Of a stretch of DNA of 64,000 nt, positions 39,102-47,771 are shown one piece after another. This DNA is from Pseudarcicella hirudinis (GTDB taxonomy: Bacteria > Bacteroidota > Bacteroidia > Cytophagales > Spirosomataceae). A program made the translations under genes and the position numbers. The notes below the pieces were generated by a model that was given only the letters and a program-made list of their open reading frames with translations, searched no databases and was not told the origin of the DNA. Numbering within the stretch: the stretch's first letter is position 1; each line of letters starts with the position of its first letter. The stretch covers positions 108,137 to 172,136 of the forward strand of contig NZ_FOXH01000016.1 in the NCBI RefSeq assembly GCF_900115665.1, given 5' to 3'.

Positions 39102-40166
39102 ATGTATAAAACCGTAAAAATCAAAACCAGTTCCAACAATCAGGCTGATGCCAAGGTACTTGTAATCTATACCGGAGGAACATTAGGAATGGTTTACGAC
39201 AAAAAATCAGACAGTCTCGTACCGTTTGACTTTACTCAAATTCCGGATAATTTACCAGAAATGGCAAGACTGGAATTTGAAATAACAGTACTGACTTTCG
39301 ATCAGCTATTGGATTCCTCCAATATGAAGCCCTCTGTCTGGGCTGATCTGGCAAGGATTATCGGCGATAATTATGAAAAGTATGACAGTTTTGTAATACT
39401 CCACGGAACTGATACCATGGCATATTCGGCCTCCGCTTTAAGCTATTTATTGGAAAACCTTAATAAACCTGTCATTTTCACAGGAGCTCAGTTACCCATC
39501 GGAGTGGCTAGAACTGATGCCAAAGAAAATTTCATTACAGCTTTGGAAATTGCAGCGGCCCGACAAAACGGAAGGCCACTTGTTCCGGAAGTCTGCGTAT
39601 TTTTCCATTCCATGCTTTTGAGGGGCAATCGTTCTAAAAAGCAGGAAAGTGCCCAATTCAATGCTTTTCAGTCAGAAAATTACCCTGCATTAGCCGAGGC
39701 AGGAATTTACATAGAATACAATCATCCTTTCATTAAGCATTATAAACCCAATTCTTCGTTGAGGATCCATGAAAGACTTGATGAAAATGTGGTTATTCTG
39801 AAGCTTTTTCCGGGAATCTCTGAAAAGATTGTCCACAATATCCTTTCAATCAATGGATTAAAAGGGGTTGTTCTGGAAACATATGGCTCCGGAAATGCCC
39901 CTACCGATGAATGGTTTCTCAATGCCATCAAAAAGGCTATTGAAAATGGAATTGTTATTTTCAATGTCTCTCAATGTAATGGCGGAAGGGTTACTCAGGG
40001 ACGTTATCAGACCAGCAAGGTCATGCAGGAAATCGGGGTAGTCAGTGGTTCTGATATTACCACAGAGGCTGCTATTACAAAAATGATGTTTGCCTTCGGA
40101 CAGACTCATGAAGTGAATGAGGTGAAAGCCATTCTGGCAAAGCCTTTTTCGGGAGAAATGTCATAA
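39102..40166 (+). CDS. ansA: type I L-asparaginase
   Basis: 354 aa. Catalytic Thr24 in VIYTGGTLGM and the second triad ILHGTDTMAY (Thr103, Asp104) in the large domain. The C-terminal domain has TYGSGNAP and VSQCNGG. No signal peptide, so the cytoplasmic type I enzyme, converting asparagine to aspartate and ammonia. It is followed by a strong terminator. Confidence 0.93.
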   Translation: MYKTVKIKTSSNNQADAKVLVIYTGGTLGMVYDKKSDSLVPFDFTQIPDNLPEMARLEFEITVLTFDQLLDSSNMKPSVWADLARIIGDNYEKYDSFVILHGTDTMAYSASALSYLLENLNKPVIFTGAQLPIGVARTDAKENFITALEIAAARQNGRPLVPEVCVFFHSMLLRGNRSKKQESAQFNAFQSENYPALAEAGIYIEYNHPFIKHYKPNSSLRIHERLDENVVILKLFPGISEKIVHNILSINGLKGVVLETYGSGNAPTDEWFLNAIKKAIENGIVIFNVSQCNGGRVTQGRYQTSKVMQEIGVVSGSDITTEAAITKMMFAFGQTHEVNEVKAILAKPFSGEMS

Positions 40167-40169
40167 AAC

Positions 40170-40208
40170 AAAAAGACCAAACGTTTTTAGGGGGCGTTTG
40201 GTCTTTTT
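40170..40208. terminator. terminator after ansA
   Basis: AAAAAGACCAAACG and CGTTTGGTCTTTTT, a 14-bp perfect stem with an 11-nt loop and T-run. Confidence 0.85.
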
Positions 40209-40340
40209 TCTGTCAAATTCACAATCTAACAAACAGTTTCTTGCTGTCAGAAGTGTAAGTATGACAAAATTAGTAACAAATACCTAATTTCCAAATTTAA
40301 TTAAGCATATATACTCAATTTTCATATTTCACTAATTTTC

Positions 40341-41102
40341 TTACAGATTTGGGTAACGTTCGAAGAATTCCCTGAAAACATTTAAGGCACTCGACACAAA
40401 TTTGCTCACATATTCCTCCTGCTTAGATTTCAGGATAACCTCCGGTTTATCCAGTTGCAGTAGTTTTCCTTTGTACATCACTCCTATCCGGTCTGCTACC
40501 AGAAAGGCATCCATTAAATCATGTGTAACGAATAAGCAGGCAATTTCTTCCTGTCTGATAACTTCGACCAGTTTTTCCCGAAGTTTCTGCTTATTTATAG
40601 AATCCAGGTTACTGAATGGTTCATCCAGTAACAATACCTGTGGTTCCTCTGCAATGGCTCTTGCTATTGCGGTACGCTGTTTTTCTCCGCCGGAAACTTC
40701 CCTGGGTTTCTTGTCTTTTACTTGTGTAAGTCCGCAGAGTTCCAGCAATTCCATTACTCTTTCCCTGCGGTATTCATGCGTGTATCGGGTAAGCGCCAGG
40801 TCAATATTCTCCCAGATTTTATGTTCAGGTTTTAGTCTGTAATCCTGGGGAACCAGTTTAATTTCAGGAAATTCTTTAATTAATCTGTCAAATTGTAAAT
40901 CCAGTTCCTGATTTTCAAGAAATAAATGCCCGGTTTCAGGTTTCACATTTCCTGAAATCATATTTAATAAGGTCGTTTTCCCTGAGCCACTTTCTCCTAC
41001 TATGGCAACGATTTCACCTTTCCCAACTACCAGTGAAATATCATCTACAACGGTTCTGTTTTCGTACTGTCTGGTAAAATTACTAATTGTTAGAATGGAC
41101 AT
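40341..41102 (-). CDS. orphan ABC transporter ATP-binding protein
   Basis: 253 aa. Walker A GESGSGKTT, Q-loop LVPQDYRL, signature VSGGEKQ, Walker B LLLDEPFSNLD and switch VTHD. The C-terminal tail (about 210-253) has no regulatory TOBE domain. It resembles the importers for polyamine, iron or thiamine, but no permease or binding protein lies nearby, so the transported substrate is unknown. The gene converges with ansA across a terminator. Confidence 0.88.
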   Translation of the reverse strand: MSILTISNFTRQYENRTVVDDISLVVGKGEIVAIVGESGSGKTTLLNMISGNVKPETGHLFLENQELDLQFDRLIKEFPEIKLVPQDYRLKPEHKIWENIDLALTRYTHEYRRERVMELLELCGLTQVKDKKPREVSGGEKQRTAIARAIAEEPQVLLLDEPFSNLDSINKQKLREKLVEVIRQEEIACLFVTHDLMDAFLVADRIGVMYKGKLLQLDKPEVILKSKQEEYVSKFVSSALNVFREFFERYPNL

Positions 41103-41173
41103 TTTTTATTTCGACTTTAGTCTTTGTTCTTCCTGTAAATCATGCAAAAATAGTTGATTATTTTCAGGAGTTT

Positions 41174-41410
41174 GCAACCACATAGGAACTGTAACCACAT
41201 AGCAACATAGAGAACATAGAAATCTTTATAACCACATGGCAACGCAGGAATCTTTGTAACCACATAGCAACATAGAGAACATAGAAAAGGGAACATAAGA
41301 CATGCCTAACCACATGGCAACGCAGGAATCTTTGTAACCATATAGCAACATAGAGAACATAGAAAAGGGAACATAAGACATGCCTAACCACATGGCAACA
41401 TGGAGAATAT
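41174..41410. repeat. second AACCACATAG-type repeat array
   Basis: Copies of YAACCACATAGSAACATAGAGAACATAGAAA alternate with AACCACATGGCAACGCAGGAATC; a block of about 80 bp recurs twice. It uses the same core (AACCACATAG, AACATAG) as the array at 31810, though the periods differ. Then a GATAGATA-type low-complexity stretch runs to about 41460. Confidence 0.85.
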
Positions 41411-41506
41411 AGAGGATAGATATAAGATAGATGGATAGATATAAATGGATAGATATAAATCGTATTTCTGATTTTTATACATTCTCCTTAAATATGAAAC
41501 AAAAAG

Positions 41507-41571
41507 AAACCTCAGAAATCTCTTAGAACTTCTCTGCAATGAGAAAAAGTTCTACGAGATTTCTGAGGTTT
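41507..41571. terminator. large hairpin downstream of the anti-sigma-like gene
   Basis: AAACCTCAGAAATCTC and GAGATTTCTGAGGTTT, a 16-bp perfect stem, plus an inner AGAACTT/AAGTTCT pairing. Confidence 0.8.
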
Positions 41572-41599
41572 AATGAAAAACGTGTGATACTTGAAGATT

Positions 41600-43330
41600 C
41601 TACTTAACGCTGAAACTTACTCCCACTCTTAGCCCTACGTTGTATGCATTGGTACTCAATAAATGCTCATCATCTGAAAGCCCTGTAAGCGAATAAGAGG
41701 TGGTTGGTTCAAATGTCAGAAATACTTTCTGACTTAAAATATGCTGCAAACCTAAGGAGAAATTCGCAAATGCCTTTGGTTCTGCATCTTTCAGGGCCAG
41801 TAATGCTGAGGCTCCGAGGCTTACGAAATAACGGTTTCTGCCTGAAATCCTGAAAAACTTCTGCACATCAGCCTTCAAACCTATCATCTGAAGCTGCTGA
41901 CTTTCATAAACCGTATTTCCTACGTTCTGTAAAATATCCACGCCAAGGCTATTTCCAAGGGTATTCGCAGGTTTGTAAATGATCTGATCTGTTCCGGTCT
42001 GGTACTTTGCCCAGTTATGCATACTTAACCACGAAACTCCTCCTCTGAAATTCCAGTTGTTTGAAATCGGTTTTACCATGTTAATATCTGCCTGCCATCC
42101 GTTTCTTTCAGAACTGATTAAACGGTCTGTTTCAACATTCTGAATCATCATTTTTTGATTTGGCGATTGTCTGATATTGACAATTCTATAAGTCTGCAAT
42201 GGTGTAATACTGATACTCACAAACCATGGTTTTTCAGAAGGTTTAACCACTGAAGCATACGAGTTAGCCGCTACTTTTGGTAAAATAAGTCCTGATTTTT
42301 TCATTGCAAATGCCTTGCTTTCCAGCAAAACCAATGGGTAAACCCGACGGACTTCCTGAATCAGTGATTCCTCCGGCAACCCTGCCTCATTTTCCTCCTT
42401 GAGGTTATTCCTGCTTTTTTCAGACTGCTTTTTATCATTAATTACCTGTTGCTGAACAGTTTTACCTTTCGCTGCACTAAGTGTTTTAACAGAAAGATTT
42501 GCCAGATCTTTTGAGGAATTTGCCGGACTTTTAATTGTTTTCGAATTCCTTCGGGCAATAGTATCCTGATCCGGTTTTTGTTTTCCATCAATCTGATCCG
42601 GTTGATGAAAAGCCATTGGAGTTTTCTCAGCAGAAGATAAATCTTCCTTTGTTTCTGAAAATTCCAAATGGCTTTGTTTTATAGGAGAGGTAAGCGTAAT
42701 GTTTTCAGAAACCTTTTCTGTTTTATTTAAATGTGTTTTATTTCCGTTTACTGCAATAGTCTGATTTGATAATCGGTTTTCTGAAATATAGGAGTCTAAA
42801 CTTTTATTTCCTCTTCTCCGGACCTGTTTCAGGGATTTTTCAGTATAAATCTTATTTTCTGGAGAATATTTTAACCCCGTCGATCTATTATCTGCAATTT
42901 GTGTTTCTGATGCAGTGTTTTTTGCCTCATGAATTGTCCTCTTATTTTGAAAACCGGAAGCCTTTATCTCATTAAAGGACTTCGTTTCTGCTATATTATC
43001 CTGTTTTTTAGTAAGTAAATTATCAGTAGATTTTTTCTGCACTTGTGAAGCAGATTCTTTGGAAACGCCATTCTTGTTTACTGCTTCTATCCCGGCTACT
43101 TCAGCAGTCAGTTTATCAGGCTGGTGAGTGACAAAAGTGGTCATCCCCATAAAAATCAATGCAGCAACCGGGGTGATCCAGGATTTCGCTGTTCTCCAAA
43201 ACGAAAACTCAGGAGCTGCTCCTATGGCTTGCTGGATCTTACCCCAGGTCTCGTTCTTCGGTTCGGCTTCGAAATCCGAGAACATTCCCTGCAGAAAGTC
43301 TTTTGTTATGTCTTTTCCTGTCTCCGACAT
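41600..43330 (-). CDS. anti-sigma-like anchor fused to outer-membrane-barrel-like domain
   Basis: 576 aa. Cytoplasmic segment (about 1-48; DFLQGMFSDFEAEPKNETWG) and a membrane segment at about 50-67 (SWITPVAALIFMGM), both as in Cytophagales anti-sigma proteins. A long Lys/Ser/Asn-rich linker follows (about 70-330). The C-terminal part (about 360-576) is beta-rich and ends in VGLRVGVSFSVK, like an outer-membrane beta-barrel. It starts 41 bp after the sigma gene, so it probably binds that factor. How an inner-membrane anchor and a barrel-like end coexist is unclear; the barrel part may instead be periplasmic. Confidence 0.75.
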   Translation of the reverse strand: MSETGKDITKDFLQGMFSDFEAEPKNETWGKIQQAIGAAPEFSFWRTAKSWITPVAALIFMGMTTFVTHQPDKLTAEVAGIEAVNKNGVSKESASQVQKKSTDNLLTKKQDNIAETKSFNEIKASGFQNKRTIHEAKNTASETQIADNRSTGLKYSPENKIYTEKSLKQVRRRGNKSLDSYISENRLSNQTIAVNGNKTHLNKTEKVSENITLTSPIKQSHLEFSETKEDLSSAEKTPMAFHQPDQIDGKQKPDQDTIARRNSKTIKSPANSSKDLANLSVKTLSAAKGKTVQQQVINDKKQSEKSRNNLKEENEAGLPEESLIQEVRRVYPLVLLESKAFAMKKSGLILPKVAANSYASVVKPSEKPWFVSISITPLQTYRIVNIRQSPNQKMMIQNVETDRLISSERNGWQADINMVKPISNNWNFRGGVSWLSMHNWAKYQTGTDQIIYKPANTLGNSLGVDILQNVGNTVYESQQLQMIGLKADVQKFFRISGRNRYFVSLGASALLALKDAEPKAFANFSLGLQHILSQKVFLTFEPTTSYSLTGLSDDEHLLSTNAYNVGLRVGVSFSVK

Positions 43331-43370
43331 GATATTAAGGTATTAGCAAATGTTTTTTCAATTATTCGTT

Positions 43371-43916
43371 TCAGGCCAGCGTTAAGCCCAGTTTGATTAA
43401 ACGTTGTTTTAAAATCTCTTTAGCCCTTGAAAGCTGGGATTTTGAAGTACCCTCAGAGATATTCAGCATCTGGGCAATTTCTCCATGATTATATCCATCA
43501 ATCAGATAAAGGTTTACAACCATTCTATAGCCATCCGGCAGTTTATTAATTGCCTCCAGTATCTGCTCCCGGTTAAATCTGGCAAATACATTTTCTTCCT
43601 CGCTGACAGAAATATCCAGTAATTCATCGTAATTGCTCTGCTCCCGCTCCTGAATCGTTTTCCGGTAATGGTCAATCGCAGTTCTGATTACAGAGGATTT
43701 TACCCAGGAATTAACCGATTCCGGCTTTTCAAGGCTGTGCAGGTTTTTGAAAATCTTAATAAAAGCTTCCTGAAAAATATCTTCAGCCTCCGCTTCCGTA
43801 CGCGCATAGCGTCGGCAAACGCCTAAAAGCCGCCCCTTATATAAATTATAAAAGGCGGTTTGAGCTTTAGGGTCGTTGCTTTTACAGGCGATGACTAATT
43901 CCTTTTCTTTCAACAT
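43371..43916 (-). CDS. ECF RNA polymerase sigma factor
   Basis: 181 aa. Sigma-2 region YARTEAEAEDIFQEAFIKIF (with YKGRLLGVCRR before it) and sigma-4 region YNHGEIAQMLNISEGTSKSQ, then LSRAKEILKQRL. It likely responds to an envelope signal and is held by the next gene's product. No TonB/FecR-type partner is nearby, which separates it from the SusC-linked FecI type. Confidence 0.92.
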   Translation of the reverse strand: MLKEKELVIACKSNDPKAQTAFYNLYKGRLLGVCRRYARTEAEAEDIFQEAFIKIFKNLHSLEKPESVNSWVKSSVIRTAIDHYRKTIQEREQSNYDELLDISVSEEENVFARFNREQILEAINKLPDGYRMVVNLYLIDGYNHGEIAQMLNISEGTSKSQLSRAKEILKQRLIKLGLTLA

Positions 43917-44070
43917 TTATAGTTCTTTGAGGCAATGGCAAATCCGGAAACTTTAGTATTAATTACCTCCAACTATCTTTCATAAATCATGTAACAGAGT
44001 TGTTTTCTGAAATAAGTAATCAAAATTCTCCAAATCAAACCCGGGACAGGAATGTGCTTTTGACTTTTAC

Positions 44071-45264
44071 TTATCGAACAGTGTACTGGTATTGAAATTC
44101 TCCTTTTCCGTTAAATCTCAATGCGTATTTTCCTGATCCCTTTAATACTTCTATGGTGTAATGATTGATATTTCCTCCCACACCATTTTTACTGACTTCT
44201 TCAACTAATCTTGCTGAAGAGAATGTCCATCCGGTAATATTGTTATTTAAATACGTCAGAATATTTTGTGGTAAAAGACTTTGGTCAACCTGTCTCGAAT
44301 TAGTAACAGACAGGTTATTTTTATCCGTTACATCCACTCCTATCCTGATACTTTTTGTACCATTCTGTACCTCAACAAAATAAACAGCATCTTTGGCATA
44401 AGACTGTTTTGCCAGGGCATAATCTACCGTAAAAGAATTAGCGTTCCGGGTCAGGTAGCTGGTTATTTCTCCTGGTAATTCTTCAACCTTCAATGCACGG
44501 TAAGTCAATTCCCTCTGTAATGGTGTTTCCCATTGTAATACTTCACCCTTTTCAGACATCAGAATCCGGGAAGAAATAACAGAATCATTTTGTTTTTCCC
44601 GATAATTCACGTCAATCGTAATATTACCATCGTCCAATCTGGTTACGAGCAAAGCTGCACTTTTGAATTGATTCTGCGTAAAAAACTGCCTGACAACTTC
44701 AGGAATACCGGGGGTAAAATTGATTTGTTCGGTACTTGATGCGTAAATGGCATTTATTCTGATGGAAAACTGCGGGGTCTGTCTGTTAAAACTTTTACTT
44801 GCCTCGTCAAAAAACAATTCAGTGTTTCCGGTATCTGACTTTTTTAAGAGTACTTTAAACCCGGCAGACTGAGCAGGGCTTTTACTAAGTTCGTACGCTC
44901 CTGCAATATAATTATCAGCCCCCTTTCCGGCAGCGGATTGCTTCACGGCATCGGGCAATGCTTTTTTCAAGCCATTAAGCTGCTCTAAATCAATCACTTC
45001 ACCTTTATAATCTACGGCAGAAATTACGGTTCCGTCAGAATATACAAATACATTCTCCCAGGTTTTTCCCTCATTTAAAGGACGAAACCTGAAATCCTGA
45101 ACACCCGTATAAACCTGCCTGAAAGCCTCAAGTGTAGCCTGAGGAATTGCGCTGCTATTCGGATTATTCTGATTGGGACCGACCGGATCATTTACGACTG
45201 TATCACAAGCCGTAAAGCCCCAAATGGCGAGTATAAAAAACAGGTAAAAATTCTTTTTGTGCAT
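44071..45264 (-). CDS. PepSY-like lipoprotein of unknown function
   Basis: 397 aa. Lipoprotein signal with GFTAC (Cys20). Repeated blocks with YTG.QDF.FRPL-, VRQFFTQNQFKSA- and ITSYLTRNANSFTVDYA-type patterns predict tandem BLIP/PepSY-like alpha-beta modules, common in Bacteroidota lipoproteins and often inhibitory or scaffolding. It sits beside the ECF sigma pair but has its own leader, so functional linkage is only plausible. Confidence 0.75.
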   Translation of the reverse strand: MHKKNFYLFFILAIWGFTACDTVVNDPVGPNQNNPNSSAIPQATLEAFRQVYTGVQDFRFRPLNEGKTWENVFVYSDGTVISAVDYKGEVIDLEQLNGLKKALPDAVKQSAAGKGADNYIAGAYELSKSPAQSAGFKVLLKKSDTGNTELFFDEASKSFNRQTPQFSIRINAIYASSTEQINFTPGIPEVVRQFFTQNQFKSAALLVTRLDDGNITIDVNYREKQNDSVISSRILMSEKGEVLQWETPLQRELTYRALKVEELPGEITSYLTRNANSFTVDYALAKQSYAKDAVYFVEVQNGTKSIRIGVDVTDKNNLSVTNSRQVDQSLLPQNILTYLNNNITGWTFSSARLVEEVSKNGVGGNINHYTIEVLKGSGKYALRFNGKGEFQYQYTVR

Positions 45265-45450
45265 GGCTTAAACTCCTTAATTTCTTCTCTTCAAAAACAT
45301 AGACGTGATTAGACAGGATAATGGTTGCAATACGAAGAAATATTTTCTTCTTTTTATTCTGAGACAACCTCCAAAAGCCTTGTTTTCAAGAAAAAACAGT
45401 TATCTACTGTTCTATTTTTATTTTATCTGAAAAAAAGTGAATTTATTCTT

Positions 45451-45458
45451 TATTTTTG
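45451..45458 (+). promoter_or_regulatory. -7 box upstream of xylB
   Basis: TATTTTTG matches TAnnTTTG, 42 bp before the start codon. No clear -33 element. Confidence 0.45.
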
Positions 45459-45500
45459 TCAAAATAAATCCACATTAAACTCAAATCTGAAACATTACAC

Positions 45501-47000
45501 ATGTTACTTTTAGGAATTGATTTAGGTACGTCCTCCATTAAAGCTTCAGTTGTTGACGGTTCGACCGGAAAACTGATTGCTTCAGCACAATACCCTGATA
45601 CCGAAAACACTATATCTTCTCCAAAAGAGGGATGGGCGGAACAAGACCCTGAAATGTGGTGGGATTGCGTTCAGCAAGCTATACAACGTTGTAATTCTTC
45701 CGGCAAATATAATCCAAAAGATATTCAGGCGATAGGAATTGCTTACCAAATGCACGGCCTGGTGATGGTAGACCGTGATCTGAGAGTTCTCCGTCCGTCA
45801 ATTATCTGGTGTGACAGCCGTGCGGTGGCGATCGGAAATAAAGCTTTTCAGCAAATCGGGGAAGAAAAATCTTTAAAACATCTTCTTAACTCTCCCGGGA
45901 ATTTCACTGCTTCAAAACTGGCCTGGGTAAAAGAGAATGAACCAAAAGTATATGGTTCGGTATATAAAATCATGCTTCCGGGAGATTATATTGCCATGAA
46001 ACTGACCGGAGCCATTACCACATCTAATTCTGCGCTTTCAGAAGGTATTTTCTGGGATTTCCAGACTAATGCCGTATCAGAAGATGTGATGAAATATTAT
46101 GGTTTTCCTGCTGCAATTCTGCCGGAAATCCGTCCGCTTTTCTCTAATCATGGGGAAGTAAAAAGTTCGATTGCTGATCTTTTAGGCTTAAAAGCAGGAG
46201 TACCCGTAACTTATAAAGCCGGTGACCAGCCTAACAATGCCCTTTCCTTAAATGTACTCGAGCCCGGAGAAGTAGCAGCAACTGCCGGAACCTCAGGGGT
46301 GGTGTACTCTGTTTCTGATCAGATCAGTTATGACCCATTATCAAGAGTCAATACTTTTGCTCATGTGAACCACGAGCTGAACGGGCAAAACCGCTTAGGT
46401 ACTTTGCTGTGTATAAACGGAACCGGTATTCTTAACCGTTGGGTGCGTGACAATGTGGCCAGCGGATTAAGTTATCAGCAAATGAATCAGGCCGCTTCTG
46501 AAGTTGCAGCCGGAGCTAATGGTCTGAGGGTTTTACCTTTCGGAAATGGTGCGGAAAGGGTTTTAAGCAACAAAACTCTAGGCGCCTCTTTTTCAAAACT
46601 GGATTTAAACCTTCATTCAAAAGGACATATCATTCGCGCAGCGCAGGAAGGAATTGCCTTTTCTTTGAAATATGGAATGGATATCATGGCTGAAAATGGT
46701 ACAAAACCTACTGTTATCCGTGCCGGAAAATCCAACATGTTCCTAAGTGATGTTTTCTCACAAACAATGGTGAATGTTACCGGAGTAGCTGTAGAATTAT
46801 ATGATACAGATGGCTCTAAAGGAGCTGCACTCGGCGCAGGAATAGGGAATAATGGCTTCAGCACGCCTAAAGAGGCTTTTGCCAATATGGAAAAGACGGG
46901 CATTATCGAACCGGATCACAGACTTGCCGGACAATATAAGGAAATTTACCAGGATTGGGAAAATGTTCTTTCCAACCGCTTAAAAGAAATTCCTGCCTGA
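45501..47000 (+). CDS. xylB: xylulokinase (FGGY family)
   Basis: 499 aa. FGGY N-terminal phosphate loop LLGIDLGTSSIKASVVDG, MHGLVMVD, catalytic Asp in AGDQPNNAL, TAGTSGVVYSVSDQ and the C-terminal GSKGAALGAGIG. Sequence and length point to D-xylulose as substrate, feeding the pentose phosphate pathway. No xylA or transporter lies next to it, so it is unlinked here. Confidence 0.88.
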   Translation: MLLLGIDLGTSSIKASVVDGSTGKLIASAQYPDTENTISSPKEGWAEQDPEMWWDCVQQAIQRCNSSGKYNPKDIQAIGIAYQMHGLVMVDRDLRVLRPSIIWCDSRAVAIGNKAFQQIGEEKSLKHLLNSPGNFTASKLAWVKENEPKVYGSVYKIMLPGDYIAMKLTGAITTSNSALSEGIFWDFQTNAVSEDVMKYYGFPAAILPEIRPLFSNHGEVKSSIADLLGLKAGVPVTYKAGDQPNNALSLNVLEPGEVAATAGTSGVVYSVSDQISYDPLSRVNTFAHVNHELNGQNRLGTLLCINGTGILNRWVRDNVASGLSYQQMNQAASEVAAGANGLRVLPFGNGAERVLSNKTLGASFSKLDLNLHSKGHIIRAAQEGIAFSLKYGMDIMAENGTKPTVIRAGKSNMFLSDVFSQTMVNVTGVAVELYDTDGSKGAALGAGIGNNGFSTPKEAFANMEKTGIIEPDHRLAGQYKEIYQDWENVLSNRLKEIPA

Positions 47001-47003
47001 AAT

Positions 47004-47050
47004 AAACCCGCAATTCCCGGAACGAAGAAGGCTTCGGGAATTGCGGGTTT
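47004..47050. terminator. terminator after xylB
   Basis: AAACCCGCAATTCCCG and CGGGAATTGCGGGTTT, a 16-bp perfect stem with a T-run. It serves both convergent genes. Confidence 0.9.
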
Positions 47051-47063
47051 TTTAAGTTAAATC

Positions 47064-47771
47064 TTATAACTCTTTAAATAGCTTCTCTTTCAGGAGTTTG
47101 TAACGTGTTCTGCCGATTGGCAAAAGTTCTCCGTTTTTCAGTAAAATCATATACTTGCTCCCCGACTGAACAATAATCTCTTGAATCTGAGCCATTTCTA
47201 CCAGATAAGATTTATGTATTCTTCCAAACGAATCCGGAAGAAGTTGTTCCAGTTTCTCCAATGATTTATCATGCAGCTCTTTCCTGCCATTTTTCAAATG
47301 AAGCTCGGTATAGATCCCTGCTCCTTTTACATATAATAACTCATTGATGTCAATAAGCAGAATATTGCCATTCTTTTTAACCGCCAGAAACCTGAGCCCT
47401 TTTCCCTCTTGTTTTTCATGATTAGAAATCCGCTGAAAAGCCTGCGCCAGTCTGGCCTGGTCAAAAGGTTTGGGAATAAAATCCAGAACACCATATTCAA
47501 ATGCCAGAATTGCTTTCTCCTTATAGGCTGAAATAATAATGGTATGAAATGATTCAGAAACAACTTTCCTCAGTACGTCAAAACCATCTTCTCCATTGAG
47601 GTTCAGATCAAGAAATAACAGGTCGATCGGATGAGTGAGGATAAAATCTATGCCTTCCTGTAAAGAATCCCTGATGGTGATATTACCGGCATTTCTTCTC
47701 AAAACGTCCCGGCTTATCCTTTCTATCCTTCCGGCAATTCTGGCCTCATCTTCAATAATCAGAATATTCAT
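47064..47771 (-). CDS. LytTR family response regulator
   Basis: 235 aa. Receiver domain with phospho-acceptor Asp55 (LLFLDLNLNGEDG) and the acidic pair EDEA. The C-terminal LytTR DNA-binding domain begins near residue 130 (FLAVKKNGNILLIDINELLY), with the LPDSFGRIHKSYLV motif. Its start overlaps the sensor kinase's stop by 4 bp, so the pair is co-translated. It probably activates one or a few target genes. Confidence 0.92.
   Translation of the reverse strand: MNILIIEDEARIAGRIERISRDVLRRNAGNITIRDSLQEGIDFILTHPIDLLFLDLNLNGEDGFDVLRKVVSESFHTIIISAYKEKAILAFEYGVLDFIPKPFDQARLAQAFQRISNHEKQEGKGLRFLAVKKNGNILLIDINELLYVKGAGIYTELHLKNGRKELHDKSLEKLEQLLPDSFGRIHKSYLVEMAQIQEIIVQSGSKYMILLKNGELLPIGRTRYKLLKEKLFKEL

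Noticed and set aside
41164..41391. 75-aa reverse frame in the second repeat array
   Set aside because: Same artefact of the repeat: Cys/Val/Leu-rich periodic translation without start context.
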